Origin: a bacterium | GTDB lineage: Bacteria; Myxococcota_A; Bradymonadia; UBA7976; UBA1532 | Direction of reading: 5' to 3' | Assembly (NCBI GenBank): GCA_030427205.1 | Contig: JAUHXC010000004.1 | Coordinates: 248,001-312,000 of the forward strand | DNA length: 64,000 nt | Shown: positions 29,771 through 37,234 of the stretch, piece by piece | Numbering within the stretch: position 1 is the first letter of the stretch | Layout: every line of letters begins with the position of its first letter | Notes under the pieces: model-generated | Database searches by the model: none | What the model saw: the letters and a program-made list of their open reading frames with translations, nothing else | What the model was told of the DNA's origin: nothing | Translations under genes and position numbers: made by a program

Positions 29771-29896
29771 GGTGTGACACGCGGCTGACGGTTTTTTTGC
29801 GGACCTGGGCTCACTCGCGCAGCCTCCGGCATCAAAATCGTCAACTTCATGACGGCTCGCCGCGCTGCAGATCCGACCGCGGCTTCGACCAGGGCA

Positions 29897-29926
29897 GAGC
29901 AGATGTCGGCCGTGTATTCGGCAGCC
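29897..29926 (+). repeat. Dispersed repeat, diverged copy
   Basis: GAGCAGATGTCGGCCGTG followed by TATTCGGC matches the arrangement of the copies at 30.8 kb (GAGCAGCTGCCGGCCATG then TATTCGG) with a few substitutions. Confidence 0.6.
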
Positions 29927-30003
29927 GACGCCCCCGCACGCCATCAGCGGCGCCGCCGAAGACCTGCGCTGTGGGGACAGCGCCGCCTACAGTGTCGAGC
30001 GGC

Positions 30004-30594
30004 CTACCACAGCCACGTGGCCGCGACGGCCATCGGCAGGACGTAGGGCCGCTCGGTGCGCCCCTCGACGTCGTCCTCCGACCGGCGCGCGGTCTCGAAC
30101 GGGGCGGTGAGCCGGAACGCGAGCATGAAGCGGTCGTCGCCGTGCCGGCCCCAGGCCCAGCCCGCCTCGGCATAGCCGCCGAACGTGGGTTCGAGGACCA
30201 CCGACCAGCGCTCGTGATGGGACTCGGTGTGGGTCAAGTCGAGCCCTGCGCCGAGGAAAGGCGCGCTGTCACCCGTGAGGAAGTAGCGCCCGCCGAGCGA
30301 TCCCTGTCCCAAGGCGCCCGGCCGCAGGAACGATGCCATGTCGACCGCGGCCCGCACGCCGAGCACCGCTGCCCACTGACCGGATTCGAATGACAGGGTC
30401 AACTCACCGCCGAGCATCCACGCGTCGGCTTCGGGAACGCCGACCCCGATGACCCCCAGACCCCACAGGAGTCGGGCCTCGGTCGTGGCTTCGGTGGCGG
30501 GTGCAGGCACGGGCGCGGCGCGCGCCGCGTCGGGGGCGAGGGCGCCGAGCGTCATGAGCGAGGCAGACACCAGGGTGCACAGCATGGGATGCAT
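30004..30594 (-). CDS. Outer-membrane beta-barrel-like protein
   Basis: A 196-residue protein. ATG 30594 is preceded by GGAGAA; longer upstream frames run into repeats. The signal peptide is MHPMLCTLVSASLMTLGAL and ends near AARAAP. The mature part alternates (LLWGLGVIGVGV, LGGELTLSFESGQW, AVLGVRAAVDM, FMLAFRLTAPF) and ends MAVAATWLW, a C-terminal aromatic strand typical of outer-membrane barrels. The specific role is unknown. Confidence 0.78.
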   Translation of the reverse strand: MHPMLCTLVSASLMTLGALAPDAARAAPVPAPATEATTEARLLWGLGVIGVGVPEADAWMLGGELTLSFESGQWAAVLGVRAAVDMASFLRPGALGQGSLGGRYFLTGDSAPFLGAGLDLTHTESHHERWSVVLEPTFGGYAEAGWAWGRHGDDRFMLAFRLTAPFETARRSEDDVEGRTERPYVLPMAVAATWLW

Positions 30595-30950
30595 CGGTTC
30601 TCCGTGGAGAGGCCGTTGAGTTGCCTCGGGGGTGTCCTCGAGGCTGTCGGCCCAATTTACAAAGGCCATGCCAGCAGCAGAGAGCCGCCCGCCGGTGCGA
30701 TCGGCGGGCGTGCGGGCGCCGGATCGGGGTGAGGCTGCTCCGCGGCGGGTTCTACAGTGGAGCACGGGCGCGCCGACGGGGCCTGCCGACCTGCCAAGCG
30801 GGTGTTGCCAGGCAGGTGCAGGCCGCGCCAGGTGCTGCCGAGCAGCTGCCGGCCATGTATTCGGCCGAGCAGGTGCCGGTCATGTATTCGGCCATGTAGT
30901 CGGCCCCCGACGGGCTCGACAGGCGCGGCGACATCGCCGATGCTCGGAAC
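30595..30950. promoter_or_regulatory. Divergent intergenic region containing dispersed repeats
   Basis: About 355 bp between the divergent outer-membrane protein gene and the membrane-anchored gene at 30951. Besides the repeat block at 30807-30899 I see no gene. Promoters for both neighbours must lie here, but no boxes are obvious. Confidence 0.45.
30807..30899 (+). repeat. Dispersed repeat, compound copy
   Basis: Several CAGGTGC/CAGCTGC units are joined to CCGGCCATGTATTCGG, then CCGGTCATGTATTCGG, then CCATGTAGTCGG, giving at least three core copies about 20-25 bp apart. It ends ~50 bp before the start of the plus-strand gene at 30951. Confidence 0.8.
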
Positions 30951-31712
30951 ATGACGCAGCGCCCCGCGAGACGCGCGACCGTCGGTGGCCCCACCGCGAT
31001 GCTCGCCATGGCTTTGCTCGCTTCGGTCGGGCTCAACCTCTACTTCCTCACGCGGCCGGTCGCGGCTCCGACCCCCCGCACGCCTGCGCCATCCGCCGAA
31101 GAACCGGCGCGACCGACGACATCAGCCACCCCAGACGCGCCGGCGAGCCGGCGGCCCCGCGCGCTGCGGCGCCCCGCACCCGCTGTCGCGGCGCCCGATT
31201 ACGGCACCGCGCCGATACAGCACGCTGATGGGGTGCGGACGGCCGGCGTCGACGGGCGCCGGGAGGTCCTGCCTCTCATCGACATCGCGCACGCCGAGGC
31301 GATGGCGCATTGGCAGGCGGAGCTGCGCGAGCTCTTCGGCGGACCGCCGGCGCAGCAGACGCCCGAGCAGAAGGCGCGCAGCATGGCGCTGCACGTGGGA
31401 GAGGCGCGGGCGGCGATGGACCTCGACGAGGGCGAGGCCGAGCGCTACCGCGCCTGGCTCGAGGAGAGCGCAGGACCGATCGAGGCCTTGCACCGGGCCG
31501 GGGAGCACGCGGCGCACCTCGACGCGCTGATCGACATGTTCGTGGCCGAGGAGCGGTTCCTGGCCGCCGAGGTCGGGCCGGTCCGCGCCGGCCGCTACCT
31601 CGACGCGCGCGCCGAGCATCGGGTCTTCGTGCTCGTCGGCGTCGCCGCTGTCGCCGATGTCGACCCCTACACCGCCTTGGAGCGCTACCGCCGGGCCGGC
31701 GGCACCCGCTGA
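30951..31712 (+). CDS. Membrane-anchored protein of unknown function
   Basis: A 253-residue protein. The N terminus is basic, then one transmembrane helix (AMLAMALLASVGLNLYFL, ~16-33), then a Pro/Ala/Thr-rich spacer to ~85 and a helical periplasmic part (LPLIDIAHAEAMAHWQAELRE, EEERFLAAEVGPVRAGRYLD-type helices). The charge pattern and helicity resemble CpxP/Spy-like or DUF-type stress proteins, but no LTxxQ motif is seen, so I leave it unnamed. The stop is 4 bp before a dispersed repeat. Confidence 0.75.
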   Translation: MTQRPARRATVGGPTAMLAMALLASVGLNLYFLTRPVAAPTPRTPAPSAEEPARPTTSATPDAPASRRPRALRRPAPAVAAPDYGTAPIQHADGVRTAGVDGRREVLPLIDIAHAEAMAHWQAELRELFGGPPAQQTPEQKARSMALHVGEARAAMDLDEGEAERYRAWLEESAGPIEALHRAGEHAAHLDALIDMFVAEERFLAAEVGPVRAGRYLDARAEHRVFVLVGVAAVADVDPYTALERYRRAGGTR

Positions 31713-31715
31713 AGG

Positions 31716-31737
31716 CAGGTGCCGGGCATGTGTTCGG
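31716..31737 (+). repeat. Dispersed repeat, single canonical copy
   Basis: CAGGTGC is followed directly by CGGGCATGTGTTCGG, the family consensus. It begins 4 bp after the stop codon of the preceding gene. Confidence 0.85.
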
Positions 31738-31739
31738 CG

Positions 31740-32075
31740 CTTGTGCTCGATGCGATGCGGCGTGGTCTGGCGCTCGACGTGGCACCACAGACCGCCGAGC
31801 GCCGCACCCGGCCATCGGTTCGAGCAGCTTCGGCCGATGCTTCGGATGGATGTCGGCGAAGCGCAGCCCGACCTCGATCGCCAGCCGGGTCACCATCTCG
31901 TTGGTCTTGCCGCCGTCGACGAGCGCCGCGGGCAGCGCCAGATCGGGGTCGGGGGCACGATCCGCAGCGAGGCGTCGGGCAGGTGTTCGAACACGCCTTG
32001 CAGTCACGACAGGCGGGCGACCGCCGGGCAGGGGTGGACGGGCAGATCGACATCGACGACGTCCAGCGCACCCTC
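31740..32075 (-). pseudogene. Decayed gene of unknown family
   Basis: On the minus strand, coherent coding-like segments lie in different frames. They are LDVVDVDLPVHPCPAVARLS then a stop (TGA), LQGVFEHLPDASLRIVP, then after a shift in a C-rich run ALPAALVDGGKTNEMVTR and LAIEVGLRFADIHPKHR, and after a further shift GGLWCHVERQTTPHRIEHKR. Joined, they read like one soluble protein of ~105 residues, interrupted by one stop and two frameshifts. Its 3' end abuts the dispersed repeat at 31716. I do not recognise the family. The alternative, chance reading in GC-rich DNA, is possible but less likely given the amino-acid composition. Confidence 0.45.
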
Positions 32076-32100
32076 CCCCGATCGCGCGCCGTGGGTCACT

Positions 32101-32128
32101 CTGCCCCGCCTCGGGCGCGGCGGGGCAG
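32101..32128 (-). terminator. Strong GC hairpin after the small membrane protein gene
   Basis: CTGCCCCGCC and GGCGGGGCAG form a perfect 10-bp stem around an 8-nt loop, ~30 bp past the stop of the minus-strand gene ending at 32157. There is no clear U-tract, so it may be a Rho-assisted or bidirectional terminator. It also sits at the head of the decayed gene. Confidence 0.6.
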
Positions 32129-32156
32129 GGTGCCCCACGCTGCGCGCCGGTCGACC

Positions 32157-32555
32157 TCAATGGCTGGGGTGCTGCTCCAGGCGTTCGAGCCGACGGGCGA
32201 GCCGCGACGCGAGCTGTCCGATCGCCGCCCGGCCGGAGGACGGGGGCTGCTGGCGGGCGCGCACGCACGCCTCTTCGAGCTGGTCGTGCAGCCGCTCGGC
32301 TTCAGCGACCTCGCCATCGCCCACGTCGGGGCGGGCCAACAGGCGCTGATAGGCCAGCTCTCCACGGCGTTCGGCCTCGAGCAGGAGGTCGGGCGTCTGC
32401 CTGCGACGCTTGGAGCGATGGAAGAGCCAGATCGAGCCGATCACCGCCATGGCGACGGCGATGGCGATCCAGAGGCTGATCGGACCGTAGGCCGGCGGCG
32501 TGCCCGGCTCGATGGGCGGGAAGCGGGTCGACTGGGCGAGGAAGAGGGGCAACAT
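32157..32555 (-). CDS. Small single-pass membrane protein with cytoplasmic helical tail
   Basis: A 132-residue protein starting at ATG 32555 behind CGGAGT. A short N-terminal segment is followed by one transmembrane helix (ISLWIAIAVAMAVIGSIWLF, ~26-45), a basic stop-transfer cluster HRSKRRR and then a charged helix-rich tail (LLLEAERRGELAYQRLL, EAERLHDQLEEACVRAR). The tail could form a coiled coil. The function is unknown. It is followed by the hairpin at 32101 and lies on the same strand as the small gene at 32632. Confidence 0.7.
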   Translation of the reverse strand: MLPLFLAQSTRFPPIEPGTPPAYGPISLWIAIAVAMAVIGSIWLFHRSKRRRQTPDLLLEAERRGELAYQRLLARPDVGDGEVAEAERLHDQLEEACVRARQQPPSSGRAAIGQLASRLARRLERLEQHPSH

Positions 32556-32631
32556 GGTCTACTCCGGGTTCGGGTGCTCGCAGCGTGTGATCTGCTGTGC
32601 AAGACCCGCTCCACGATCCGGCGCAGCCCCG

Positions 32632-32877
32632 TCAGAACGCCCCCTCGACGCTGCCCGCGCCCGCCGGCTCGACCTGCCCGTCGACTCGGCGGAAGTGAGA
32701 GGCAGGTGCCAGGCATGTGTCGCGGAAATCGCGGCCGGCCTCGGTGCGGTAGACCTCGATCCGGGCGTCGCCGCTGCCGACGGCCTTGCCGGTGACATCG
32801 GCGTCCATCGCGCGGAGCAGGTGACCCACCCCGAGGGCGGCGCCCAGGACGAGCACGGACAGGAGAAGCGACTTCAT
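32632..32877 (-). CDS. Small exported protein whose 3' end contains a dispersed repeat
   Basis: An 81-residue protein starting at ATG 32877 behind ACGGAGT. It has an N-terminal hydrophobic signal or anchor (MKSLLLSVLVLGAALGVGHLL) and a short polar domain (VTGKAVGSGDARIEVYRTEAGRD). From about residue 54 the coding sequence runs through a copy of the dispersed repeat (FRDTCLAPAS). The last ~28 residues may therefore be a neo-C-terminus created by insertion, with the ancestral gene longer or different. Confidence 0.55.
   Translation of the reverse strand: MKSLLLSVLVLGAALGVGHLLRAMDADVTGKAVGSGDARIEVYRTEAGRDFRDTCLAPASHFRRVDGQVEPAGAGSVEGAF
32703..32725 (+). repeat. Dispersed repeat inside a coding region
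   Basis: CAGGTGC followed by CAGGCATGTGTCGCGG. This copy has three mismatches to the core and lies inside the small gene at 32632-32877, the only family member found within a credible gene. Confidence 0.7.
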
Positions 32878-33154
32878 GATCGACTCCGTGGTGTCTGGCG
32901 CTGCCCCCTCCGGGCAGCGTTCGACCGGGTCGCCCCCCACGGCTCGATCGAGTGCACGGCGATGCGCAGAAAATGCGAAAAAGGTCAGAGATGCTCGCAA
33001 ACGGGCTCGCCGGCGCGGCGCGCAGGGCCGTTCAGCGCCCGCTCTCGTGCATCACGAAGGGGGTCGTGCGGCAGGCCGCCGGGCAGCGGGGCGGGGCGGC
33101 GGGCCCGTCGCACGGGGCGCAGGTGGGCGCGGGGCCGTTGGTCGGGCACCAGAT

Positions 33155-33238
33155 CAGGTGGCACCGGTGCTGCCGCCAGGTGCGGTGCTGCCGCCAGGTG
33201 CCGGGCATGTGTTGGCGGGCATGCGTTGGCGGCTGTCG
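33155..33238 (+). repeat. Dispersed repeat, compound copy
   Basis: CAGGTGG, then two GGTGCTGCCGCCAGGTGC-type units, then CGGGCATGTGTTGGCGG and a second GGGCATGCGTTGGCGG. The order, [CAGGTGC]n followed by two CATGTGTT-type cores, mirrors the copy at 29691. Confidence 0.8.
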
Positions 33239-33365
33239 TCGCGGGTGAAGCCGAGCAGGCATGTGCATTCTGCTCGGGACCCGAGAGCGGGTGAGCGAGG
33301 TCCGCCGAAACACCGATCATGAGGTTCGGCCGTTGCGCCGTATCGTCGGCCGGTAGGCTCGGGCT

Positions 33366-33381
33366 CCGGTCGAACGACCGG
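33366..33381. promoter_or_regulatory. Perfect inverted repeat, operator-like
   Basis: CCGGTCG-AA-CGACCGG is a 7-bp perfect dyad with a 2-bp centre, ~300 bp upstream of the broken ATP-grasp gene. The size fits a dimeric repressor site. No regulator is adjacent and no second copy was found nearby, so the assignment is weak. Confidence 0.35.
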
Positions 33382-33475
33382 TCCGACGGCGCCAACAGTG
33401 TGCGCGGACGTGTCATGCGGAGTCGAATATCACCGAATACCCGGACCAGGATCTTGCTGGTGGCGGCTGTGTTCG

Positions 33476-33495
33476 GGTGCCGGGCATGTGTTCGG
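33476..33495 (+). repeat. Dispersed repeat, partial copy
   Basis: GGTGC followed by CGGGCATGTGTTCGG; the leading CA of CAGGTGC is not preserved. It lies upstream of the broken ATP-grasp gene. Confidence 0.75.
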
Positions 33496-33663
33496 ACCGG
33501 GTCGGCGTCGGCGGCGTTGCTCTCTGTATCGGCGCGGTTCGGCGCGGCGCCGCGCACCGGCTCGAGCCGATACGCGGCGGACGTCGCGCGCCGCGCGCTG
33601 TATCATGCCGCGTTGCGTCGAAGAAGGCGCGCGAAGACGTCGTCGGCAGCACCCGAGGAGCCC

Positions 33664-34386
33664 ATGGCCCTTCATCATCGAGACCGACGTCAACCCGGCC
33701 GCCGAGCGCCTCGCCGCCGCGGCCCGCGGGGCAGGGCACCCCGTCATCCGCTGGGCGGCCGGCGACGCCATCCCGGCGGCGGCCGATGCCACCTTCATGG
33801 GATCGCTCACCGGCTGTGATGGCATGCCCGGTGTCATCGGCGACCCCGCGCGCCTGCGCCTGAGCCATTGGCTGCTGACCGTCCGCCACCTGGCGCTGAA
33901 CCGCGACAGCGTGCCATCGACCGTCGGCGCCGTCGCCGACCTCGACCTGCCCTGGCCGCGCATCTTCGTGCGCCCCGACTCGGCGATGAAGTCCTTCGCC
34001 GGCCGGGTGCTCGACCGCGATCGCCTGAGCCCGGCCGCCTCGATCATGGCTTCTACTACGACGACCTCGCCCTGCCGATCGTGCTCGCCGAGGCGCGTCC
34101 CGTGGACCGGGAGTGGCGCTTCGTGGCCGTCGAGCGTCGCCTTGTGGCCCGTTCGGGCTATGTCGCCGACGGCCGCGCCGCCGATGCCGGCGATCCGCCC
34201 GATGATGCCATCGCGCTCTCCGCCGAGGCGGCGCGGCTGGCGCCCGAGGCCAGCGTCGTCATCGATGTCTGCGGTCTCGCCGATGGCACATGCCATCTGG
34301 TCGAATACAACCTGCTCAGCGGCAGTGATCTGTATGGCTGCGATGTAGACGCGGTGGTGGCCGCGCTCGCGGCGCGGTCACGGTAG
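33664..34386 (+). pseudogene. ATP-grasp domain protein (DUF4343-like) broken by two compensating frameshifts
   Basis: ATG 33664 sits behind GAGGAG, but the frame is lost after two codons. Removing one C from the CCC at 33668-33670 would give MAFIIETDVNPAAERLAAAA, which continues in the next frame through RIFVRPDSAMKSFAGRVLDRD. Near 34040-34050 the coding sense returns to the original frame (HGFYYDDLALPIVLAE, EWRFVAVERRLVARSGYV, CHLVEYNLLSGSDLYGCD) and ends at TAG 34384-34386. The joined ~240-residue protein has the ATP-grasp order: an RPD-SAMKSFAG lysine loop, an EWRF strand and a metal-binding EYN. Either the gene is dead, or there are two sequence errors, or recoding occurs. It is convergent with the EAD-NACHT-FGE gene, 32 bp apart. 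Confidence 0.8.
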
Positions 34387-34418
34387 GCGGTCTGCGGCGC
34401 ATCGAGGCTCCGGTGGGC

Positions 34419-37091
34419 TCAAAGCGCCGGGGCGGGGCGGGCGAGGCGGAAGCCGAAGAAGTCGTACCGGTACCCGGGCACGTACCAGTTCCGCAGGGCC
34501 GAGCGGCAGTCGTCGGCAGAGCTGAAGTACGACCCGCCGCGCAACACGCGCACGCCGCCGGCGGGCGGGCCCACGGGGCCGACCAGCGGGGCCGACGAGC
34601 CGGCTTCGCGGTATGGGCCGTAGCTGTCCTGGCACCACTCAAAGACGTTGCCGTGCAGGTCGTACAGCCCCCACGGGTTGGCCGGCTTCTGGGCCACCGG
34701 ATGGGTCTGGTTGCCGCTGTTGCCGCCGTACCAGCCCACCCGCGCCAGGTCCGCGTCCTGGTCGCCCGACCAGAACCGCGTCGTCGTGCCCGCCCGGCAG
34801 GTGAGCTCCCACTGCGCCTCCGTCGGCAGCGCCGCGCCCACCCACGCCGCGTACAGCCACGCCCGCCACCACGACACCCGAGTCACCGGGTGCTCAGCGC
34901 CGCCCGGGCACCGGTGCTCGGGGTCGAACGCCCGGTACTGGCCCACCGTCACCGGCGTCGCCGCCATCTCGAAGTCCTGCGAGATGCGTACATGGTGCCG
35001 CGGCCCCTCGTTCTTTTGGCGGCCGGCCTCGCTCTCGGGGCTGCCACGCCAGTAGCTGCCGCGCTCGATACGCACCCAGGTCGGCGTCGACGGCGCGGCG
35101 GTCGGCCGGCCGCAGGCGGTGAAGAATCGCCGCCGGTCCACCGGCCCGCCGAGCCGAGTCAGCGCGAAGTGCAGCCAAGCCAATCGGTCGAGATCGACAT
35201 CGGGCTTGACCCGCTGCCACAGCAGCTCGACCGCGCCCGCCCGGTGGCGCAGCACCCGGACCAGCGTATCGCCGTCCCAGGTCGGTTGATATGCGCCAGG
35301 GTCAGTGTCGATGCCCTCCACGAACCGCAGCGCTTCTTCTGCCGACAGCCGCTCCAAGTCGGCCAGCACCCGCAGCGCCAGAGCCGGGCTCGCGTCGCGG
35401 ATGCCTTCCAGCGCCGTCAGCGGCTCGTCGAGCAGCCCGCAGGCCATGCCCAGCGTCTCACCCCACTGCCCCAGCGCCTTCTCGTCCTTCGCCAGCGCCT
35501 TCACCTGCCCGATCACCGCCGCGGCCCCGCGGGCCGCGAGCGCCTCGGCGGCCAGCCGCTCGCGCAGGCTGCGGTGCAGATAGCGCCAGCGCTCGCCCGG
35601 CCCGTCGTGCTCGGCGAGGACGCCGCTGTTCACCGCGATATCCCTCAGCGGCGCCTCGGCGCTGCCGTCGCCCCACGCGCGCTCGCAGTGCCGCCCGAGC
35701 CGCGGGTCCGCATCCCACACGCCCAGCACCGCCTCCACCAGTTCGCCCTCGCCCCAGGCCTCGCGGCCCTGCGCGGTCAGCGCCAGGCTCAGCGGCCCCA
35801 GCAGCCGCCGGGCGACCGTCGGTGACTTCACCCCGTCCGACGGCCGCTCGCAATGCCCCCGGCGCAGCAGAAGGTCGATCGCTTCGTGATACAGCCCGCT
35901 GCGGGTCGGGGGCAGCTCGGGCTGCGCCCGCGAGAGCATCGCCAACAGCGTCAGCATCAGCGGGTTCTGCCCCAGCTCGCGCAGGGCGTCGCGGGCCGCG
36001 ATGCGCCGCCATACGCTGTCGCCGGCCGCCCCGCCGAGCCACGCCCGCAGGAGGTCCTGCTGCTGGTCGATACTCAGCGGCTTCACCTCGGCCCGGCGGT
36101 AGATCGCGCCCAGCGCCGCGCCGTCCCAGCCGACCGGCCGCGAGAAGACCGCGATGGTGACATCGGGCATGGCATGATGCCACCCCTTCAGGGCGTCGAT
36201 GGCATCGCCCACCAGCCGCTCGGGCACCTCGTCGAAGCCGTCGAGCAGCAGCCACAGCGGCGCGCCGTCGCGGTTGCGCAGGGCCTCGGCGAGCCCGCGG
36301 CCATCGTCGCCCAGGTCGCGGCGCAGGTCGCGCTCGGCCAGATCGAACGGGTGCGCCCCGTCGTCTATGAGCCGGGTCAGCGACAGCAAGACCGGGATCG
36401 GCGTCGCGCCGGCCGAGTCGTCGGCGCCGAGCGACCACGCGAGGTGCCGGGCGAGCGTCGACTTGCCCGCCCCCGGTTCGCCGAGCACCACCCACCGCTT
36501 CGGGCCCGGCCCGTCGGCGGAGCGTTCGAGCAGGCCGCGCAGAGTCATCGGCGATGCCATGCCATCGATGGTATCGGAGTCATGCATGGCATCCGCGATG
36601 GCATGTCGACCGCGGCGATGGCAGGGCGCGACCTCGATCTGGATGACGTTCTCGGTGGCCAGCACCGACTGCCCGCCGGAGGCGAAGAAGGGCACGAGGT
36701 CGCTGTGCGTCCGGTGCAGGAACCGGCGATAGCGCTCGACGACGTCGCCCGCCGGCGGCCGCTTCGCCCGGTGCCGCGCGTCTTCGGCCCAGCCAGCGAA
36801 CCGATCGGCGCCCGTGAGCCCGCGGCTGGTGAGCATATGCGCCGCGTTGTCGAGCCACACGGCCAGCGGTGGGCCGTCGACGCCCGCCGCTTCGAGCAGG
36901 CCGTTGAGCGTCGCCAGGTCGCCGCGGAGCTGGTCGAGCGCCTTGCGGTGGGTATCGAACGACGCCCAGAGCCGCTTGGGCAGCCGGTGCATCAGCAGGC
37001 GGCGCACGGACGACTCGAAGAGGTCACCTTCGAGGGCGGCGTCTTCGATGGCCGCCAGTTCGTTCTGCGAGAAGAGCGCGGGGTCCGACAT
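34419..37091 (-). CDS. EAD - NACHT NTPase - FGE-like protein with DGR-type variable C terminus
   Basis: An 890-residue predicted conflict-system protein. Residues ~1-95 look like an effector-associated domain (EAD): helices with LFSQNELAAIEDAALEG, then LRGDLATLNGLLEAAGVDG and PPLAVWLDNAAHML, a pattern seen before NACHT or SUMF1 modules. HSDLVPFF aligns with the pre-NACHT segment of the CHAT protein. The NACHT module has Walker A GEPGAGKST (204-212), Walker B LWLLLDGFDEV and VFSRPVGW. The helical region matches the CHAT-NACHT protein closely (WRYLHRSLRERLAAEALAA; LGQWGETLGMACGLLDE). The FGE-like domain is at ~670-890 (GSYWRGSPESEAGRQ, LPTEAQWELTCRAGTTTRFWSGDQ, RVLRGGSYFSSADD). With no effector of its own, it would be expected to recruit one through the EAD. 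Confidence 0.9.
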   Translation of the reverse strand: MSDPALFSQNELAAIEDAALEGDLFESSVRRLLMHRLPKRLWASFDTHRKALDQLRGDLATLNGLLEAAGVDGPPLAVWLDNAAHMLTSRGLTGADRFAGWAEDARHRAKRPPAGDVVERYRRFLHRTHSDLVPFFASGGQSVLATENVIQIEVAPCHRRGRHAIADAMHDSDTIDGMASPMTLRGLLERSADGPGPKRWVVLGEPGAGKSTLARHLAWSLGADDSAGATPIPVLLSLTRLIDDGAHPFDLAERDLRRDLGDDGRGLAEALRNRDGAPLWLLLDGFDEVPERLVGDAIDALKGWHHAMPDVTIAVFSRPVGWDGAALGAIYRRAEVKPLSIDQQQDLLRAWLGGAAGDSVWRRIAARDALRELGQNPLMLTLLAMLSRAQPELPPTRSGLYHEAIDLLLRRGHCERPSDGVKSPTVARRLLGPLSLALTAQGREAWGEGELVEAVLGVWDADPRLGRHCERAWGDGSAEAPLRDIAVNSGVLAEHDGPGERWRYLHRSLRERLAAEALAARGAAAVIGQVKALAKDEKALGQWGETLGMACGLLDEPLTALEGIRDASPALALRVLADLERLSAEEALRFVEGIDTDPGAYQPTWDGDTLVRVLRHRAGAVELLWQRVKPDVDLDRLAWLHFALTRLGGPVDRRRFFTACGRPTAAPSTPTWVRIERGSYWRGSPESEAGRQKNEGPRHHVRISQDFEMAATPVTVGQYRAFDPEHRCPGGAEHPVTRVSWWRAWLYAAWVGAALPTEAQWELTCRAGTTTRFWSGDQDADLARVGWYGGNSGNQTHPVAQKPANPWGLYDLHGNVFEWCQDSYGPYREAGSSAPLVGPVGPPAGGVRVLRGGSYFSSADDCRSALRNWYVPGYRYDFFGFRLARPAPAL
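34455..34529 (-). other. Candidate DGR variable region VR3 (in the EAD-NACHT-FGE gene)
   Basis: The third 25-codon segment, read on the minus strand between the same constant flanks as VR1 and VR2. It keeps the constant codons at positions 4-5, 8-11, 18-19 and 21 and differs at the rest (for example TAC, TGG, TAC and GAC-TTC-TTC near the end), with C in the third position at most variable codons. The sequence beyond its stop does not share the GATCAT/TCAGGTGTGC flank of the other two. Confidence 0.72.
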
Positions 37092-37151
37092 GGGCGCAGC
37101 ATAGCGACGGGCCGCCGGACCGGCCAGGGTCAGCCGGGCGGGTGCTCGAGG

Positions 37152-37184
37152 CAGGTGCCGGGCAGGTGCTGGGCATGTGTTCGG
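37152..37184 (+). repeat. Dispersed repeat
   Basis: CAGGTGCCGGG, then CAGGTGCTGGGCATG, then TGTTCGG: two leading units and one core. It lies ~60 bp upstream of the EAD-NACHT-FGE start codon and 50 bp past the end of the SodC-like gene, so it is in that gene's promoter region. Confidence 0.82.
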
Positions 37185-37234
37185 CAGCGCCGCTGACGAC
37201 CCCGACGCCCGCCGGGCTCTTGGGCTGGCAGGCT

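Larger units (their letters stand above)
29591..30003. other. Intergenic region rich in short repeats
   Basis: About 410 bp upstream of the MopE/VCBS lipoprotein. It contains two members of the dispersed repeat family (29691-29770 and 29897-29926) and a T7 tract at ~29791. Short open frames here are built largely from repeat sequence and I do not believe they are genes. Confidence 0.55.
32878..33663. other. Gene-poor region with repeats and a possible gene remnant
   Basis: Nearly 800 bp without a convincing gene. On the minus strand at 33032-33160 a short Cys-rich tail can be read (LIWCPTNGPAPTCAPCDGP, then CPAACRTTPFVMHESGR and a stop). It looks like the C terminus of a secreted disulfide-rich protein whose upstream part has been replaced by repeat sequence. 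Also present are the repeat copies at 33155-33238 and 33476-33495 and an inverted repeat at 33366-33381. Confidence 0.5.

Noticed and set aside
31978..31995. CAGGTG followed by TTCGAACACG, which looked like another member of the dispersed repeat family and contains a GTGTTCGAACAC palindrome
   Set aside because: On the minus strand it reads VFEHLPD inside the decayed gene, in phase with neighbouring coding segments, and it lacks the CGGGCATG core. I treat it as former coding sequence.
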